DNA of 64,000 bases from Pictodentalium vernedei (GCA_031216915.1 CM062297.1:183032083-183096082); one strand, 5' to 3'. Positions 31,008 to 41,712 are shown, numbered from the stretch's first letter. Translations and numbers: made by a program. The notes: generated by a model from the letters alone, not told the origin.

Positions 31008-31096
31008 CAGCTAAGTCTGGGTCATTGGTACAGTATAAAAATGTTAAAAAATTTATAGTAATTTATATATTTTTTATACTTACCAATGACCCAGAC
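31008..31096 (+). repeat. Internal complementary region (ICR), copy A
   Basis: Bases 31008-31042 are the exact reverse complement of the left end (24274-24308). Bases 31043-31096 are the exact reverse complement of the right end (31345-31398). The two halves abut with no extra base, so the ICR records the left-right junction of a circular or concatenated intermediate. In the DIRS model it templates completion of the termini. Confidence 0.95.
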
Positions 31097-31170
31097 GGGG
31101 ATGGCCCTCCCTGAGTTGGGAACTCTTGCCTCCCCGCTGAGTACATAGCGCTGACCAGGCACTGCCAGTA

Positions 31171-31398
31171 AGAATGATATTTGGCGCCAATTTCGGGACG
31201 ACTGCGTCACTGCGCATGCGCAGTAGAGTCGTACTATGGAGGTCCTTTAGGACATGATTTCTTTTTGTTTTGGATGCAAATTTTGGGGATTGGGGGGCAA
31301 AATTTGTGTTTGGCCCTGGTTTTTGTGGAGTTAGCACCAGCTAAGTCTGGGTCATTGGTAAGTATAAAAAATATATAAATTACTATAAATTTTTTAAC
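31171..31398 (+). repeat. Right inverted terminal repeat and terminus, copy A
   Basis: 31171-31360 is identical, inverted, to the left ITR. The outer 38 bp (31361-31398) are right-end specific and are mirrored in the ICR. Contains CTGCGCATGCGCAG at 31210-31223. A terminal TTAAC at this end is shared by all four copies. Confidence 0.95.
31210..31223. promoter_or_regulatory. NRF1-like palindrome in right ITR of copy A
   Basis: Same motif as in the left ITR, in the inverted repeat. If it is a promoter element, the right ITR could drive antisense transcription of the element or transcription towards exon 4, which starts about 0.9 kb downstream. Confidence 0.5.
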
Positions 31399-32154
31399 TT
31401 TTTGCCCTCCTGCATTTTTCAGAATGCCAGGCCTGACTGAAGTTCATTTTAACATTTGCTTTCATAACAAGTTTTTCTTGTTTCATGCCGATATTCCCTC
31501 TACTCCCTCTATATGTCTGAATTAAAACAAAATATTCTCAAAACACTGTACATTTTGATCACAACAGTTTTGAGTGTTTAGCATTGTGGATGTTCCACTG
31601 TGGGCTTTTGTTCACAGTGAAACAACACATACAATGCAAGTTGTTCAATTTTAAAACTATTTTGATATTTTTTAAAATTTGTTGTTTAATTGGCCCTAGA
31701 TGGATGTTCACTGAATATTTTGGTTTAACAATTTTGGTGATATTTCCGACATTTTCAGCTGTAGCCTGTTTTTAAAATTAGTGAATTAAAAGTATATTTT
31801 ATTATTGAGGTGTAAATCAAATTGCTGTGATCCAACAGGTAAGCAATATCAACACCCAGAGTGTTTCATTTGTGTGTTTTGACACTGTGATTTTTGATTG
31901 AAAGAATGGGTAACATAATACTTTAATACTTTAATACTTTACATTGTTAACTGGTATCGATACAGGTGTCAAATATGATATAATTAATTTGACATGAAGA
32001 TCCAATAAAGTACTTGAAAATTCTATACAAAGTTCTGAATGTTTTTTCTCACAGAAGTGAAGGAACCCTGTTTCAGGCTAGCTTTGTTACCACTGCTGAG
32101 CTCATATTCATCTTTCACGGTTGATGCTTGTTAAAACTGATGATTTTGTCTCAG
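31399..32154. other. Intron 3, 3' part; no repeat or gene recognised
   Basis: AT-rich sequence without a clear repeat match inside the window. A short direct repeat of ACTTTAATACTTTA occurs near 31918-31940. It ends at the exon 4 acceptor. Confidence 0.5.
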
Positions 32155-32340
32155 GAAAGCCACAATGATAAATTAGTGTTTGAATCATCAAGTAGCGCAT
32201 GCAAATGCAGTATTGACAAGATATTTAAGCATGGTGTTGACAGAACAACATCTAGAATGTTCCAAGATTGTCCAGGGAGAACCATGGTGTTTCACCAGGA
32301 TAGCACTTATACTTCACACATAGATTTTGACATATTCATG
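32155..32340 (+). CDS. Host gene exon 4
   Basis: Acceptor TTTTGTCTCAG, donor ATG|gtagca. The 186-bp exon is exactly 62 codons, phase 0 on both sides: [20 protein letters not shown], then [10 protein letters not shown]..., ending SHIDFDIFM. It is polar, with a CKC pair and a later Cys. It is the only visible exon between DIRS copy A and exon 5. No domain is recognised; the donor is weaker than the gtaagt donors of exons 5-7 and 9. Confidence 0.65.
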
Positions 32341-32424
32341 GTAGCAAATATTATACTGGTACATTACAGGAGTTGGGTGTTAATCCGTTACCGAATATAG
32401 TGGTCATATATGAACTGGGCCAAA

Positions 32425-32720
32425 TTTTTATGCCCCCCACTAGGGGGGGGGGGGGGGGGGGCATCTTAAATCCAAGTTGCCCGTCCATTCATTCATCCAT
32501 CTTAGTCCATCCATCAGTCCTTTTGTCCATCCATCCATCCATCCATCCATCCATCCATCCATCCATCCATCCATCCATCCATCCATCCATCCAACTTTAT
32601 TTGTCTGTCTGGAGCCATAACTCTATACTGCTTTGGTGGATTTCCATGAAACTTACACAAGGGTAAAGACTAATGGAAGGTCTTTGCACAGCAACACCAT
32701 GCTCTAGAGACAAAGGTCAA
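32425..32720 (+). repeat. Microsatellite-anchored repeat with poly-G and (CATC)n
   Basis: ATGCCCCCCACT followed by a long G-run (32443-32460), then (CATC)n from about 32526 to 32593, then GAGCCATAACTCTATACTGC and GGATTTCCATGAAACTTACA. The layout (CCCC/GGGG hairpin, microsatellite, ATGAAACTT) recurs at 33690, 37500, 54890 and 61813. Confidence 0.7.
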
Positions 32721-33568
32721 GGTCACAGGAATGAGAAAACTTAATTCTCTCACAGACTGTATTTGTCCATCCAGACCCATAATTCTGTAATGGTTGGCTG
32801 ACAAAGTTGTCATCTGCTTACACACATTCGTCATTCACAATCCCTGTGTGCCGGGTTTCATTGTTTAAAAAGTTAATCTGTATTAGTTAACTGTATGAAA
32901 GAAAGTATTTTTTTTTAAATTAACTAAATTTCACTCATGAAGGAAAAATTTTATCTCAATTTTCCAATATAAAACCATTCAGATATCGTTGACAAAAGAA
33001 CTTTCACATTACAGTACAAGTCGCAATTAGTTGTAACATAACTAATACTAAATACTAACTACACTAATAAATTAAGTATACTGCTTCTTGTGCACTAATA
33101 AGACCAGAATCTGACATCATTTTCTGGAAAGCTCTCTGTGAGAGCTTTCCAGAAAAAGATGTTAGTTTCTGGTCTTTTATGGCTATCCTACAACTTTATT
33201 TTTTCTTGTACTGTAATCCAATTCAAGTGACAAGGTTCAGAGGCATCAGTGGCAGGGCGGTCACTGTTAGTCTTGTTTACAATTCATAGTTGCATTAATC
33301 GATTTGACATGTAACTATGTTGCATGTTTTGGGAAATGCAATTGAAATACAAGTGTTATTTACATTAAATTATTTTCTTTGCCAGACTGATAACAGCAAT
33401 TGATGATAAAGAATAGGCTGCAAATTCATTTTATAGGTATTTTCTGTTTTATGAACTGCAAAAGTAAGGTTGTTTTTGCTGGACAGCGATTTGTATCATT
33501 GAAATGTTTATTTGGTTGTTTTGATGGATGTCAAAGTTTTTCACTATTCTTTGTTTCTGTTCTTTCAG
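32721..33568. other. Intron 4; one hairpin, no gene seen
   Basis: A fold-back at 33108-33178 pairs AGACCAGAATCTGACATC and TTTCTGGAAAGCTCTC with their complements around GTGAGAG. Otherwise unremarkable AT-rich DNA. Confidence 0.6.
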
Positions 33569-33649
33569 CTTGAAGCAGATCTGAAAGCAAAATATCCAGT
33601 GAAATCTAGAATTAAGGCTTGGATGAATGAACAGCTACAGTCATTTGAG
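33569..33649 (+). CDS. Host gene exon 5
   Basis: Strong pyrimidine tract and TTTCAG acceptor, consensus gtaagt donor. 81 bp, 27 codons, phase 0/0: LEADLKAKYPVKSRIKAWMN followed by EQLQSFE. Charged and helix-prone. It joins exon 6 to give SFE-EEFIEQ, a continuous acidic helix. Confidence 0.82.
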
Positions 33650-33689
33650 GTAAGTTTAACTTGATGTTTCCTTAAGATGTTTTACACTA

Positions 33690-34213
33690 TTTTTATACCC
33701 CCGCTTCGAAGAAGTGGGGGCTATATAGGAATCACCCTGTATGTCCGTATGTCCGTCCGTCCGTTTGTCCGTCCGTCTGTCTGTCCGTCTGTCCGTCCGT
33801 CCGTCCGTACGTCTTTCCATCCGAACAAATTCTTGTGTGCGCATCTCCTCCTACATTAAAGAACCAATTTTGAAGAAACTTTTCAAACATCACTACTAAG
33901 TGAACATGCGCATATTCCAAAATTTTTGATCTGCGACAATTTTAACCAGGTTATCTCTTTTGATCTTTGATTTAATATGGGTTTCTACATGAAATTCTTG
34001 TGTGCGCAACTCCTCCTACATAAACCATATATGTGTGGCCTCTTTAAGTATTCAGTGCTGTTCTGTGGAAGGCCACATGTAAATACAAATTTCAACAACA
34101 AAAAATGATCTTTATGTATACATTTCCTTATGGCCTTTGCCTACATGATCAGAAGTGCATTCCTCTAAAAACCCAAAGTGGGGGTATTAATCACCTTCAG
34201 TGATAGTTCTAGT
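33690..34213 (+). repeat. Microsatellite-anchored repeat, (GTCC)n type
   Basis: Begins TTTATACCCCCGCTTCGAAG...GTGGGGGCTATA (inverted C/G ends), then a (CCGT)n/(CTGT)n array 33745-33815, and ends GTGGGGGTATTAATCACCTTC. The same end sequence occurs at 37820 (GTGGGGGTATAATTGCCTTC). It starts 41 bp after the exon 5 donor. Confidence 0.75.
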
Positions 34214-34939
34214 TTTCTATACTTCGCCGAGCCATTGTGCATTTCTGCACAGTCAAGTGTTAAAATAAATTTGAAGTTACATTTTCAAAGAAAAAATATA
34301 AATTTTTTTAAGATGGTACTATGTTTTTTTATAATATGCGTACATTCTTAACTTGTGGAAGCCAGGGAAAATAATAATGAACATCAAAGTTTGTCAAGAC
34401 TTGAGGCCAAGCAGTTGTTTCCAGCAAAAGTGTCCTCTATTGAGTCGGGAAAAGAACCCTTGACTAGAACATCTGCACTGATTATGAAACTTTTTTCCTT
34501 CATGATTACTCGAACCACATATGAAATGTCCATTCAGTGGCTTAATCTTTGGCATTTGGATGAATTTTATAAGACAGAATTTAATCATATGAAGCTATTT
34601 TGTCAAATTTCATGGGTAAGTTCTATAGGCACTCTCCAGTGAATTATGACAAGATAAATCCATGTTAAATTATTTCTTGATTTATCTTGTCACAAATTAT
34701 TGTAGAGTGCCTCTGGGCACTCTCCAATATATTGTGACAGGATAAATCTATATAAACTATTTCTGTTTCTCATTAAATATAAAACTCATCCAAAGCATAT
34801 GAAGACTTTTAATCTTGGTACTATCACTTTTCAGTAAAGCCCAGTTATGGCCTTTCAGCACTCAACAAGTTAAGTTTAGGATAATAGTGTAATTTCAGAG
34901 TTTTGAGACATTTTCTCAACTTCATGTTGTCTTTCACAG
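34214..34939. other. Intron 5, 3' part; fold-back, no gene seen
   Basis: A fold-back at 34625-34745 pairs TGACAAGATAAATC with GATTTATCTTGTCA and contains repeated GCACTCTCCA motifs, related to 13337-13358. No other structure. The open frame at 34355-34642 lacks splice sites or a recognisable product. Confidence 0.55.
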
Positions 34940-35059
34940 GAGGAATTTATTGAACAGAATTTGTGGTCAGCTCATGAAGATGCAATACACATATGTGAGG
35001 AACAGAATCTTAACCAGATGGTGTACTTTCTTCGACGAGATCTCAATTTTATAAAAGAA
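34940..35059 (+). CDS. Host gene exon 6
   Basis: Acceptor TTTCACAG, donor GAA|gtaagt. 120 bp, 40 codons, phase 0/0: EEFIEQNLWSAHEDAIHICE followed by EQNLNQMVYFLRRDLNFIKE. Charged, helical, one Cys. Splice sites are strong and the exon length is an exact multiple of three. Confidence 0.83.
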
Positions 35060-35092
35060 GTAAGTTACGACCTTGTGGCCAATAGGTGTACT

Positions 35093-35439
35093 AACAATTT
35101 ATTTATTGGGGTTTAATGACAATTTTGACAGCTAGGGTCACTTCATGTCAGTCAGTTTTACAGGTGGAGGAACCCAGAGAGAACCACCAATCAGCGGTGA
35201 GTAATATCAGAGTCCTCAATTTACCATCTCTGCACAAGCAGGGTTAGCATTGGTTGAAGGCAAGTGCACCATCAACGTGTAGTACACCTTAGTACACAGC
35301 AGTCCTGTACCCCCATGTGGACAGTTGGGATTAAGTGCCTTGCCCATGGACACGATGTAGTTAGTGCTGGCTGGGATTGAACTGTGAATCTTCCGGTTTG
35401 AAGTCCAGTGCTGTAACCACTGAGCCACCTATTCCCCAT
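35093..35439 (-). mobile_element. SINE with tRNA-like head, tail type 1
   Basis: On the - strand: GGTGGCTCAGTGGTTACAGC (A box) and CAGTTCAATCCC (B box) at the 5' end, then the shared body, then TAAACCCCAATAAATAAAT. It lies 33 bp after the exon 6 donor and abuts the next MITE. Confidence 0.83.
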
Positions 35440-35442
35440 GTA

Positions 35443-35872
35443 CAGTAGTAGCCCACTTAATTGGATATCTCTTAACTGAATAACCCGGTTAATTGAATAT
35501 AATTTCCAAACACAAAACCACTTACCATACCTCCAATACAAATTTGACCTGTTAATTGAATATAGGTTATAGAGTAAACACCTGTTAATTGAATAGAAAA
35601 TCTTGCAACCTGTCGAGAAATTACACTAACTCTCCCCAGTTTTCCTTTGTTTATAGACCTATCTGGCCTCAGTACACCCAATACAGGCATTTAATCTATT
35701 ATATCTTGTTTGACAGACCTCATGGAGCTCTGTCAAACAAGATATAATAGAATAAATGCCAATTTTATCTTTAAAATACAGAAAAGTGACACAATCCCTG
35801 GTAATTGAATACTCCTGTTAATTGAATAATTTTCATTGGCAGAGTGGCTATTCAATTAACAGGGTTCCACTG
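35443..35872 (+). mobile_element. pogo/mariner-like MITE (type 1)
   Basis: Flanked by TA; ends CAGTAGTAGCCCACTTAATT and, inverted, CAATTAACAGGGTTCCACTG. Contains five or more TTAATTGAATA motifs and a central palindrome built on ATCTTGTTTGACAGA. CAG ends with a TA target fit pogo/Tigger-type non-autonomous elements. Homologues: 39924-40352 and 41286-41712. Confidence 0.8.
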
Positions 35873-37479
35873 TACTAACAAACATTTCACCAATGTTGTT
35901 TATGGTATAAACAGTTAAGAATCATTTTGTTTTATTTTCTAGTTTAAGGTTTTTGATATGATAATGCACAATCTTTTTATGTACAGAAAAAGTGTGTTAG
36001 CCATTAGAATTGTTTTTAGTACACATCCATTAAACATTAAACCCTTGTATTTAATGGAATCGCTGCTATGACATAAATGTGTCTGATTCAACTGGTGATG
36101 TACAAGCCGGAACTTTTTTCCCAGCACCCTTTATACTAGTTCCTGTCCTGTCGATTCATTATTTACGCTTCAAATAGTTTCCAAATTTCATTATACAATT
36201 ATTAATTGTCTGTGAAAACGTCCAAAGCAAAATTAAGTCAGTTCACAAAAAAATTAGTTAACCAAAAATTACATAAAATTAAAAAACAATCATTTCCAAC
36301 CAAAACATTAACCCTGTCCCATGGCCATCTCATCTGTGGATCCCCATATATCTAAATTGGTCAGCTTTTTTTTCGGTAAATCTTCGGACATCTTGACATG
36401 CTTCGAACTTCTTTTATAAAAATTCCTATCAGCTGTTTTGTAAATCCGCCCAAATTTGTACTTATATTTTTACTATCAGTAATATAGTAATGAATGGACA
36501 CCAGTCAAAAAAAAAACAGCAATACAAATTTCAACAATCATGCCCAATAGAATAGATAATGAATGTTAGACCATTCCCAAAACAAGGTTGTTTTGATTTT
36601 TTACCTACCCATTTGATAGTACAGCTTCCAGCAAAACAAACAGACTCTTCACCTTTGGGTTTAAACATCGGAATTAAAATTTGTTTATTTAATTGAATTT
36701 TAATGCATGGGATGTGTAATAAACACAGAATGCGATGTATGTGTCGGTGGGTGTTTTACATAACTCTTTGGAATGGCATAGTCATACTTCATGACAGCCA
36801 TAGGCTCTCGTGACATATGACTACGCCATTCCAACTCGTTATGTAAAAAACCCACTGTTTCAAACACACATCGTGCTCTGTCTGTTTACGCAATAACTTC
36901 ATTACTTTGTTGGTTAGATTAGCATAGATTAAATGCAATCTGCTTCAATTCCATAATTGAATGAAGACCCTCAGATTTTAAGACCAAAATATGTATGTTG
37001 TCTTTTAATCTCATTTGATAGTTGTTTTTGGTTTACATTAAAAGTTTATTTAGCACTGTAATTGTTGAATGATAGAGTGTTTGATTTAGTTTAATGACCA
37101 GAGTTTTTTCATATTGGTGTGTTTTGTTGCAATTGTTTTGAAATTGTAGCAATACGAATCCATACGGACACATTATTTGACCTTCTAATTTCACATCTAC
37201 ACAATAAATAAGAAGTCATTAAATTTCTGTATTAGCACAGCTCAGTAGAGCCCAAATTTGGGCTTCTTGCATGCAACCAAGTTTTTTTATTATTATTATT
37301 TTATTTTATTTTTATTCATAAGGAAACTTTATTTAAATGAAGGGAGAATTTTAAAAATGATGGAGTTTAACTTACCTATCAAAACTCCAACACCAGTTTA
37401 TTTGCCTGCAAATCTCAGATTGTTATGAATAAAACAGAACAAAATATGAAAGTAACTGATATATATTTAATAAAAGACT
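35873..37479. other. Intron 6 segment; one long fold-back, no gene seen
   Basis: At 36725-36890 a fold-back pairs GTTTTACATAAC...TGGAATGGCATAGTCATA with TATGACTACGCCATTCCA...GTTATGTAAAA, extending outward through GATGTATGTGTC / CACACATCGTG. This is probably a MITE. The rest is unremarkable. Confidence 0.6.
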
Positions 37480-37855
37480 CTTTTATTATAACCCTACTCT
37501 CAAAGACAATGGGTGTATACTGCTTTACATCCATCCGTCCATGCATCCCTCTGTTTGTGCGTCCATCTGTACATCCATGCATGCATCTGTCTGTGTGTGT
37601 GTCCATCTGTCCATGGAGATATCTCATTGAATGGATGAATTTCAATAAAATTTGGTATAAGGGATCTTCATGACAAGATGCTTCTGCACATGTCATAAAA
37701 AAGTTGCCCACATAGTTTTCCCTAGAGTTATGGTCCTTACTTTGTCAATTTTTCTTGAATTTTTGGACATCACTTTATTTTTAATTCATTTATGCTTCAT
37801 CAGTCCAGCACTGCAGTGGGGGTATAATTGCCTTCAGCCATAGCTCTTGTTAAAT
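37480..37855 (+). repeat. Microsatellite-anchored repeat, (CATC) type
   Basis: ACATCCATCCGTCCATGCAT-type array (37528-37612), then AAATTTGGTATAAGGGATCTTC, ending GTGGGGGTATAATTGCCTTC. Same family end as 33690-34213. Confidence 0.7.
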
Positions 37856-38199
37856 ATATTTCACTTGCATCCATATTTTTTTTTATTGATTATAATCAGA
37901 GCTTTGAGGGCCTGTGACACAATGTCTCAAAACCGGAATATTTGACTTATATTGGGGGACTTTTCGCTCCAACGTATTCCCTTCCAGGAGGCTGGCAACT
38001 GCACTGAATTTCCATGAGCTCTGTTGCTGCTCTGGCCTTTGTTTATCATATTCTAATGAGCTATTTGGTGTGTGTGTTTGGGGGTGGGGGGATGTGGACC
38101 CCTGGTTCCTATTGAAAGCTAACTATTGGCTGTTCCTCATTCACATGGATTGAAATGATCATTCAGTCCATTCAACTATCATTGTTGTTATATGTCCAT

Positions 38200-38440
38200 A
38201 TTTTTTCACCTGCTACTGATGACAACACTGATTTCTTTAGCCAGGCGGAGAACTGCAGTATCTAAATTTCAGAGGAATTGTTCAGTTTTCATAATTTTCC
38301 AGCATGTAAGGCTTTCTAGTAACAAGAGGTTTATGTGAGTGCAACTTAATGTCACTCTTAAAGTATCTTAATGGACTTTTGGTGAAAGAAACCCATATAC
38401 ATTGGGACACAGCATTGGGAAGCTGGGAGCGCGTTGACTC
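38200..38440 (+). repeat. Dispersed repeat R, copy 1
   Basis: Similar to 39045-39290: CACCTGCTACTGATG, AACACTGATTTCTKTAGC, ATCTAAATTT, ACATTGGGACA. Its 3' side runs directly into a SINE body at about 38440. Confidence 0.65.
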
Positions 38441-38885
38441 ATACTCCCCACCAGTGTCAACTGCATTATGCCCTTTGGCAAGGCTCTTAATCTTGATTGC
38501 CCACGTAGTGGGCCAATTTATCCTCTGGGTACGTCTTTCTGTTTAGTTTTGAGACCCTGATTCAGATTGAGGTTCACAGAGGGTAAAGTTAGTGATGCTA
38601 CCCTGCTTTGCAGGGTAGCATCACTAAATTCACCCTCTGGGGACCTCATTTTGCAGATGATAGTTTGCTCATATTCAGGCTTGGCTGCACGTCAATGGTG
38701 CACTTGTCTTCAACCAATGTTAACCCTGCTTGTGTGGAGTTAGTATGTTGGAGAGTCTGACAGTTGCTCGCTGCTGCTCGGTGGTTCTCTCCAGGTACTC
38801 CAACTACATCCACCCGTAAATTGTCCGACATGAGGTGACTATGGCTGGCAAAAGTGTCATAAAACCCAAATAAATAAATAAATTG
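38440..38885 (+). mobile_element. SINE body interrupted by part of a hAT-like MITE
   Basis: The SINE 5' part (TTTGGCAAGGCTCTTAATC, ATTGCCCACGTA) stops near 38509. A block closely matching 42661-42846 follows, with the AGTGATGCTACCCTGC palindrome, up to CAGGCTTGG. The SINE then resumes (CTGCACGTCAATGGTGCAC) and ends AAACCCAAATAAATAAATAA. About 30 bp of SINE and the left end of the MITE are missing at the junction. Confidence 0.75.
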
Positions 38886-39044
38886 GGAAACCTACCACTT
38901 TATTTAAAAAAATACTATATTTTGGCTTATATAATTTGAAAAAGGGGAATTTCAACTAATTATCACTATAACGCTGTCAGGAGGGTACATGCTCACTAAT
39001 AGGGTCACATCACAGTGGTTTTGAGGTGTCGTGTGTCAGCATTT

Positions 39045-39290
39045 GCCCAGCTGCTGCTAATGTCAACACTGATTTCTGTAGCTGGTGCAGAAACCTGCAA
39101 AATCTAAATTTAGTGGGGAGGTTGGGTTTTTGCAACTTTTTAGCATGTTAGGCATGCTAGCCGCATGGAAAAAGTTTAGATGCAATCTGATATAACTCAT
39201 GAAGTTTTTTGATGAACATGTTTTAGATGAAATCAATATGCATTGGGACAAGGCTTCAGGAAACTTTGAACTCGACTCAAAAAAAAATCA
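39045..39290 (+). repeat. Dispersed repeat R, copy 2
   Basis: Homologue of 38200-38440; here it is not followed by a SINE. The region to exon 7 (39291-39656) shows no further repeat. Confidence 0.6.
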
Positions 39291-39656
39291 TTGTATTTTG
39301 CCTCCATAAATCGGGAAAACACTGAATATCAACCGATTATCAGAGATGCATGGTCAGAATGGTACATCATCGTTCAGAGTATCACCTTTAAGTATCATTT
39401 GTGTATTTCTTATCAGTTTACTGACATGTATGTTTTTAGAATAAATTTCAGAAATTTTGCTAAAAAGTGGAATAGGTCGAAAAACTCACGTCAGAATTTG
39501 GGGGATTGTAATATATGCAGGAGACAATGACCCCAAAATGGGCTTTTGGTGGGGTGTTAATCTCCTATCTTTCCCTAGAGTAATGCACATAATGATTTTT
39601 ATTGCAGTGATAAATTGTTACCTTTTTACATAGTAAACAATACTTGTTATTTTCAG

Positions 39657-39848
39657 CGAGAAACTGTTCTGAAAAATGAGCTTGGAAAAGTGAGAATTCC
39701 TACTAGAATATTCACATTCAACACAAGGTTGTGGTTTCCAAAGAACTGGGTTATTACGAGATTTCACAATAATGAAGCTACTATCATTCCAACTGTTATT
39801 GAAACAAATAGATCAACTATTCCTGTCAAATATGGAAGTAAAAGATCT
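39657..39848 (+). CDS. Host gene exon 7
   Basis: Acceptor TATTTTCAG, donor TCT|gtaagt. 192 bp, 64 codons, phase 0/0. Encodes RETVLKNELGKVRIPTRIFT, then FNTRLWFPKNWVITRFHN, then a stretch ending VKYGSKRS. It is the longest exon seen. Beta-prone and basic, with two Trp; the composition differs from the helical exons 5-6 and suggests a globular domain. No family is recognised. Confidence 0.85.
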
Positions 39849-39923
39849 GTAAGTATTTAATTGGTTGAGTTCTAAATTATTTTTCATAGGTGATTTGAAA
39901 CACTAGTATTTTTTTCAAAGATA

Positions 39924-40352
39924 CAGTGGAGCCCACTTTATTGGATACTTCTTCATTGTATATCCCTGTTAATTGAATATAGTTTCCCAACACAAAACCA
40001 TTTACCATACCTCCAGTACAAATTTGACCTGTTAATTCAATATAGGTTATAGAGTAAACTCCTGTTAATTGAATAAAAAATCTTGTAACCTGTTGAGAAA
40101 TTACCCCGATTCTCCCCAGTTTTCCTTTCTTAAAAGACCTATTTGGCCTCAGTACATCCAGTACAGGCATTTAATCAATTATATCTTGTTTGACAGAGCT
40201 CATGGAGCTCTGTCAAACAAGATATAATAGAATAAACTCTAAGTTTATCTGTAGAATACAGGAATGTGACACAATCCCTGTTAATTGAATACTCCTGTTA
40301 ATTGAATAATTTTCATTGGCAATGTAGCTATTCAACTAACAGGGTTCCACTG
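39924..40352 (+). mobile_element. pogo/mariner-like MITE (type 1)
   Basis: TA-flanked on the left (the right TA reads TT); CAGTGGAGCCCACTTTATTG left, inverted right end CAACTAACAGGGTTCCACTG. Same internal palindrome as 35443-35872: GACAGAGCTCATGGAGCTCT. It starts 76 bp after exon 7. Confidence 0.82.
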
Positions 40353-40977
40353 TTCTACACTAGCAGCAAGAGTAGCCTTAGTTTAGCAAGATTTTAATCA
40401 TAAGTAACTGTTTTCTTACAATTTAAATTGTAACCAAACAACTTTACATAAAAATATTTTCTACTGCTGAGCAAACATCAAGGTAATGCATACAGTGGCC
40501 TCCAGCACTTTCAGCATATACTGGCATTCTACCTGAACAGTATTAAGACAGGTGTAGCAAGAACAGGTGTGAAATATTTTGAAAATTTTGATGTTTTACC
40601 TGATTTCACCTCTGTAGTTGCTGCTATTTCTACTGATTTCTTTCTGTTTCTACCCATTTCTATACTCGGTTTTAGTTTCACCAGTCTAATCTAAATTTAT
40701 TAAGCATTATCAAGTTCAGAATTCGTAGAGGCAGTTAGCTTAATGTTGTACTGAACCTGTCAATAGTCAATGTACCGGTAATGAGGGGTGAAAATCTGTC
40801 CCTTATAAACTCTGCACTGTTGCACCTTGCCCTCTATGAGTAGTGCTTCATTTGATGAAGCAATTAGTAAGCTTTGGTCATACAGTAATAGAGAATTCCT
40901 GCTATGTGGCCCATTTACTACTATCAAGGGGAAAAATTACAGGTTATGTGTGTGACATAAAATATTTGAAGTGATAA

Positions 40978-41262
40978 AGAGAGGTTACTACTTGGTTAGT
41001 TTCATTTCGGCCAAGATATCAACTCAAGGTAATTTCGTATCAGCCTGAAACTGAAAGTTGAAGGCTGTTGCGAAGTTACCAAGGGCTGAAACTAACCACA
41101 TAATAACTTCTTTAATTATAAAACCAAAAACAAAGTCTAAAGTTTCCTCTTCTCCCAGTTCAGCTATCCAGACATTCCTGATTCCCTCGATGAAGTCCTG
41201 CTTACGACTTGGCATCCTCGTTTGCATTGAATTTTGAGTTCAGTTCCCTCTCATTTCTTTAC
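40978..41262 (+). repeat. Dispersed repeat with ATATCAGCC motifs (family G)
   Basis: GGCCAAGATATCAACTCAAGG, CGTATCAGCCTGA and GTTCAGCTATCCAGACAT recur at 42850-42905 and 43265-43600. Those two pieces are halves of one copy split by a SINE. A further fragment is at about 41855-41960. Confidence 0.6.
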
Positions 41263-41285
41263 TTCATCAGTCGAATTTCAAATCA

Positions 41286-41712
41286 CAGTAGAACCCTGTT
41301 AATTGAATAGCCACTTTGCCAATGAAAATTATTCAGTTAACATGGGTATTCAATTAACAGGGATTGTGTCACTCCTGTATTCTAGAGACAAACTTAGCAT
41401 TTATTCTGTTATATCTTGTATGACAGAGCTCCTTGAGCTCTGTAAAACAAGATATAACAGATTAAATGTCTGTATTGGATGTACTGAGGCCAAATAGGTC
41501 TATAAACAAAAGAAAGCTGGAGAGAGTCAGGGTAATTTCTTGAGAGGTTACACGATTTTTATTCAATTAACAGGAGTTTACTAGATGACCTATATTCAAT
41601 TAACAGGTCAAATTTGGGCTTGTGGTATGCTAAATGGTTTTGTGTTGGGAAATTATATTTAATTAACAGGGTTATTCAGTTAAGAGATATCCAATTAAAG
41701 TGGGCTCCTCTG
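41286..41712 (-). mobile_element. pogo/mariner-like MITE (type 1), inverted
   Basis: Reverse orientation of 39924-40352, 0.9 kb away, so the two form a large inverted pair in intron 7. TA on the right side (41713-41714); the left flank reads CA. The central palindrome TTGTATGACAGAGCTCCTTG is imperfect here. Confidence 0.8.

Larger units (their letters stand above)
24274..31398 (+). mobile_element. DIRS retrotransposon copy A, complete with open frames
   Basis: A 7125-bp element with perfect 190-bp inverted terminal repeats, about 0.9 kb of 5' leader, overlapping gag, RT/RNase H/MT-like and YR genes, a 3' non-coding region and an 89-nt ICR. Left terminus ATTTTTATACTG, right terminus ATTTTTTAAC; no flanking duplication is visible, as expected for YR-mediated insertion. 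The flanks GAGCGAT and TTTTGCCC look like two halves of a GAGCGATTTTTGCCC-type site. No inactivating mutation was found by eye, so it may be autonomous. It lies in intron 3 of the host gene, same strand. Confidence 0.95.

Noticed and set aside
24274-31398. LTR retrotransposon or endogenous retrovirus
   Set aside because: Terminal repeats are inverted, an ICR is present, a tyrosine recombinase replaces the DDE integrase, and no protease or envelope is seen.
32523-32593. CRISPR-like array
   Set aside because: It is a simple CATC microsatellite with no spacers.
34355-34642. Additional host exon or small protein
   Set aside because: It has no good flanking splice sites with matching phase and ends in a fold-back region; composition looks random.
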